The notes under the pieces were generated by a model, which saw only the letters and a list, made by a program, of their open reading frames with translations, did no database searches and was not told the DNA's origin. Of a DNA stretch of 64,000 bases, positions 62,064-64,000 are shown in pieces. The stretch is from Flavobacteriaceae bacterium CP2B (GTDB taxonomy: Bacteria > Bacteroidota > Bacteroidia > Flavobacteriales > Flavobacteriaceae), in assembly GCA_001683825.1 (NCBI GenBank), contig LXTR01000038.1:62001-126000 (forward strand). The letters are read 5' to 3'. Within the stretch, counting starts at the first letter, position 1; every line of letters begins with the position of its first letter. A program made the position numbers and the translations under genes.

Positions 62064-63356
62064 TCATTTTTTCTTCAGGCCCCGGCCATCCCACCAATAC
62101 AGCACTGCCCCCGCCAGTACATTGACCATCCCCAGACCTGTCTCCAGGGGTTGCGCGATGGCCAGGTATACCAGCACCCATAGGCTCACCACCAGGAAAA
62201 AGATTTGTGGCCATGGGTAAAATGGACTTTTAAAATGCGCTGTGCCCCCTGGGTTGGACCGGGCAGCAAAGACCCCGGCCACGGCCAGGGCCGCAAACAG
62301 TTGCAACACAAACCCGCTGTACACTATTACTTGTTCAAAGGTGCCGCTGAGCAGGAGGAACAGGGTAATGGCCGTCTGCAACCAAAGGGCCCGCAGCGGT
62401 ATCTGGCCCGATGTCTTTTTGGAAAACCAGCGCCACAACCGGTAGTCTTCCCCCATGACCTGAATGACCCTCGGACCTGCCCAAATCATGGCGCTTATAC
62501 TGGATACCAGCAATAGGCCAATGCCGAAGCTCATGAGTTGCCCTCCCCGGTCACCAAAAATGGCCGTGGCCGTGATTTTCCCCACCTCCAATTCGCCCCG
62601 GATAGAAGCCAGGTCATTGTGTTTTAAGAAGACGTAGTTCAACAACAGGTACAGGATGCTTACCAGCAATGTCCCAAAAATAAGTGCCCTGGGCAGGTTG
62701 CGGCGGGCATCCCGGATTTCGTCCACAATGTAGGAAGCAGCGTTCCATCCGGAATATGAGAAGGTGACATAGATGAGGGCGACTGCAAAAGCGGGCAAAA
62801 CTATTTCTTCCTGCCAACCAGCATCCCAGGCAAATGCCATTTGTCCGGACATCCGGCTAAGGCCAAAATAGATAAAAACCAGGATCAGGGATATTTTGAG
62901 CAGGGTGGTGATGTTTTGCAACAGGCCGCTTTTGCGAATGCTAAAGGAATGGAACAGGCTGACGGCCAAAATGACCGGTACGGCCAGTTGCACCCCCGAA
63001 ATTCCCAGGTAAGGCGCCACGTATTGTCCAAGGGCCATTCCGGCCAGGGCTACAGGGGCCGAAAAACCAATGGTAAGCGATACCCAACCGGAAAGGTATC
63101 CCAGCAGTGGGTGGAACGCCTTGGATAAATAATGGTATTCGCCTCCCGAACGTTGCCAGTAGGTGCCGAGTTCCGCATAGCTCAGGGCGCCGCAAAGGGC
63201 CACTACCCCACCCAACAGCCAAAGGATGAGGATCGACCAGCTATTTTGGGTATTCACCAGTTGGAAGCCCAGGCTCGTGAAAATGCCCGCGCCGATCATA
63301 TTGGCGATGACAATGGCAGAAGCGGTGGGCCATCCTATGGCCTGAGGGTTTTTCAT
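62064..63356 (-). CDS. APC family amino acid permease
   Basis: 430 residues, twelve hydrophobic helices. The family start is ASAIVIANMIGAGIFTSLGF, followed by GALSYAELGTYWQRSGGEYH, FSYSGWNAASYIVDEIRDAR and NLPRALIFGTLL, as in the L-amino-acid transporter / APA group. Imports or exchanges amino acids or related amines in the inner membrane. It is 57 bp from the EamA exporter gene and faces the OsmC gene in the same direction. Substrate unknown. Confidence 0.92.
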   Translation of the reverse strand: MKNPQAIGWPTASAIVIANMIGAGIFTSLGFQLVNTQNSWSILILWLLGGVVALCGALSYAELGTYWQRSGGEYHYLSKAFHPLLGYLSGWVSLTIGFSAPVALAGMALGQYVAPYLGISGVQLAVPVILAVSLFHSFSIRKSGLLQNITTLLKISLILVFIYFGLSRMSGQMAFAWDAGWQEEIVLPAFAVALIYVTFSYSGWNAASYIVDEIRDARRNLPRALIFGTLLVSILYLLLNYVFLKHNDLASIRGELEVGKITATAIFGDRGGQLMSFGIGLLLVSSISAMIWAGPRVIQVMGEDYRLWRWFSKKTSGQIPLRALWLQTAITLFLLLSGTFEQVIVYSGFVLQLFAALAVAGVFAARSNPGGTAHFKSPFYPWPQIFFLVVSLWVLVYLAIAQPLETGLGMVNVLAGAVLYWWDGRGLKKK

Positions 63357-63465
63357 GGATATGGACTATAAAATCACAATGCCGTTAGGCTGTAAGTTAC
63401 GACCAAATCGCATAGGCATAAAACAATACCTCCGTACCATAGGGGTATCCCATTCTCCCCTAAAA

Positions 63466-63491
63466 AAGAGGAGGCCCTAAAGCCTCCCCTT
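63466..63491 (-). terminator. Intrinsic terminator of the OsmC gene
   Basis: AAGAGGAGGC 63466-63475 and GCCTCCCCTT 63482-63491 pair over 10 positions with one mismatch. On the minus strand the stem is followed by TTTTTTA. It lies about 30 bases after the OsmC stop. Confidence 0.75.
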
Positions 63492-63521
63492 TTACAAATG
63501 CTGTATGCCAGGTTGTATTAC

Positions 63522-63938
63522 CTATGTAAGCGCTGCGTCAAGGACGATCTCGGCCTTAAGCAGTTTGGAAATCGGGCAGATTTCCTTTGCTTTGCTGGCT
63601 ATTTCCTTAAACTTAGCAGCGTCAATACCGGGCACATCACCCGTCAGGTCCAGGTTGATCCGGGTGACGCTCCCATCCTCGAAAGTGACCCTGGCAGCCA
63701 CGTCCAGCGAATTTGGGGTAAACCCTGCCTCCCCCAGTAAAAAACTCAGCTGCATGGCAAAACAACCCGCATGGGCCGCACCCACCAATTCTTCGGGGTT
63801 TGTGCCGGGTTTGTCTTCAAATCGGGTATGGAACGAATAGGGCGTATCCTTTAAAACCCCACTGTTGCTGTATAAGGTTCCCGAACCTTCCTTGCCGCTA
63901 CCTTTCCATTGCGCACCGGCTTTTCTCGTAAATTTCAT
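63522..63938 (-). CDS. OsmC/Ohr family peroxiredoxin
   Basis: 138 residues, the usual length. The two catalytic Cys are Cys59 (EELVGAAHAGCFAMQLSFLL) and Cys121 (KEICPISKLLKAEI). OsmC reduces organic hydroperoxides using dithiol reductants and protects against osmotic and oxidative stress. Start MKFTRKAGAQWKGSGKEGSG is typical of OsmC rather than Ohr. The window ends 62 bp upstream of it, so promoter and neighbour on that side are only partly visible. Confidence 0.95.
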   Translation of the reverse strand: MKFTRKAGAQWKGSGKEGSGTLYSNSGVLKDTPYSFHTRFEDKPGTNPEELVGAAHAGCFAMQLSFLLGEAGFTPNSLDVAARVTFEDGSVTRINLDLTGDVPGIDAAKFKEIASKAKEICPISKLLKAEIVLDAALT

Positions 63939-64000
63939 AATAGCATTTTTTAAGTGTTCTTTAATGGCTTTTAAGATAGGTATTAAACACTATTGAAAGG

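Overview
The window reads as chromosomal DNA of a member of the Bacteroidota, most likely a marine Flavobacteriaceae-type bacterium of medium-high GC. Four things point there: LytS/LytTR two-component signalling, DUF5689 and DUF1080 lipoproteins with an acidic stretch after the lipid cysteine, candidate promoter elements of the TAnnTTTG type rather than sigma-70 -10 boxes, and very short gaps without Shine-Dalgarno sequences. Several genes can only start at TTG. No rRNA, tRNA, CRISPR array, intact transposase or prophage was seen. Species cannot be named from the sequence alone. Layout: 1-1034 holds the end of a ketosynthase gene, an acyl carrier protein and a small secreted protein. 1031-9926 is mostly housekeeping and redox: ribosome hibernation factor with a cysteine-free ArsC-like partner, TerC, an Aquifex-type aconitase, a Bcr/CflA efflux pump, a YdeP-like molybdopterin oxidoreductase, and a second small secreted protein related to the first. 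9927-11686 is an A+T-rich, gene-poor island with a tiny conserved membrane protein, a 97-nt sequence that folds as a three-way junction, and the broken tail of an AraC regulator. 11687-23385 carries a CehA/McbA-type metallohydrolase, a frameshifted YfcC/DcuC-like carrier, a DEAD-box helicase, RidA, a cold-shock-domain protein and exported hydrolases. 23430-31835, all on the minus strand, holds two different class III nucleotide cyclases, a protein made of six 40-residue repeats, a zinc alcohol dehydrogenase, an acetyltransferase, an M28 peptidase and a TIM-barrel isomerase. 32075-38158, on the plus strand, holds a trehalose synthase-maltokinase fusion followed by a three-gene carbohydrate operon (HPS/KGPDC-family lyase, zinc-type dehydrogenase lacking its structural zinc cysteines, sugar isomerase). 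38197-46533 holds a CocE/NonD hydrolase, the LemA/DUF2207 pair, a DUF1080 lipoprotein and the agmatine-to-putrescine pair aguA-aguB. 46711-53957 holds a 51-residue membrane protein, a truncated hemoglobin, an unusual DUF4242/cyclase-like/AraC fusion regulator, a Na-K-Cl-type cotransporter, a short AraC regulator with a CxxC motif and a surface lipoprotein. 54042-63938 holds an FKBP isomerase, an exported Nif3-like protein, a LytS/LytTR system beside a secreted repeat protein, an MscS channel overlapping tail-to-tail with a DMT exporter, an amino acid permease and an OsmC peroxidase. How the genes work together: clear functional units are aguA-aguB (putrescine synthesis), LytS-LytTR, LemA-DUF2207, the HPF pair, and the HPS/dehydrogenase/isomerase operon. 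The most unusual items are the six-repeat protein at 26303-27436 with its neighbouring TPR cyclase, the folded element at 10682-10778, and the fused regulator at 47484-48590.
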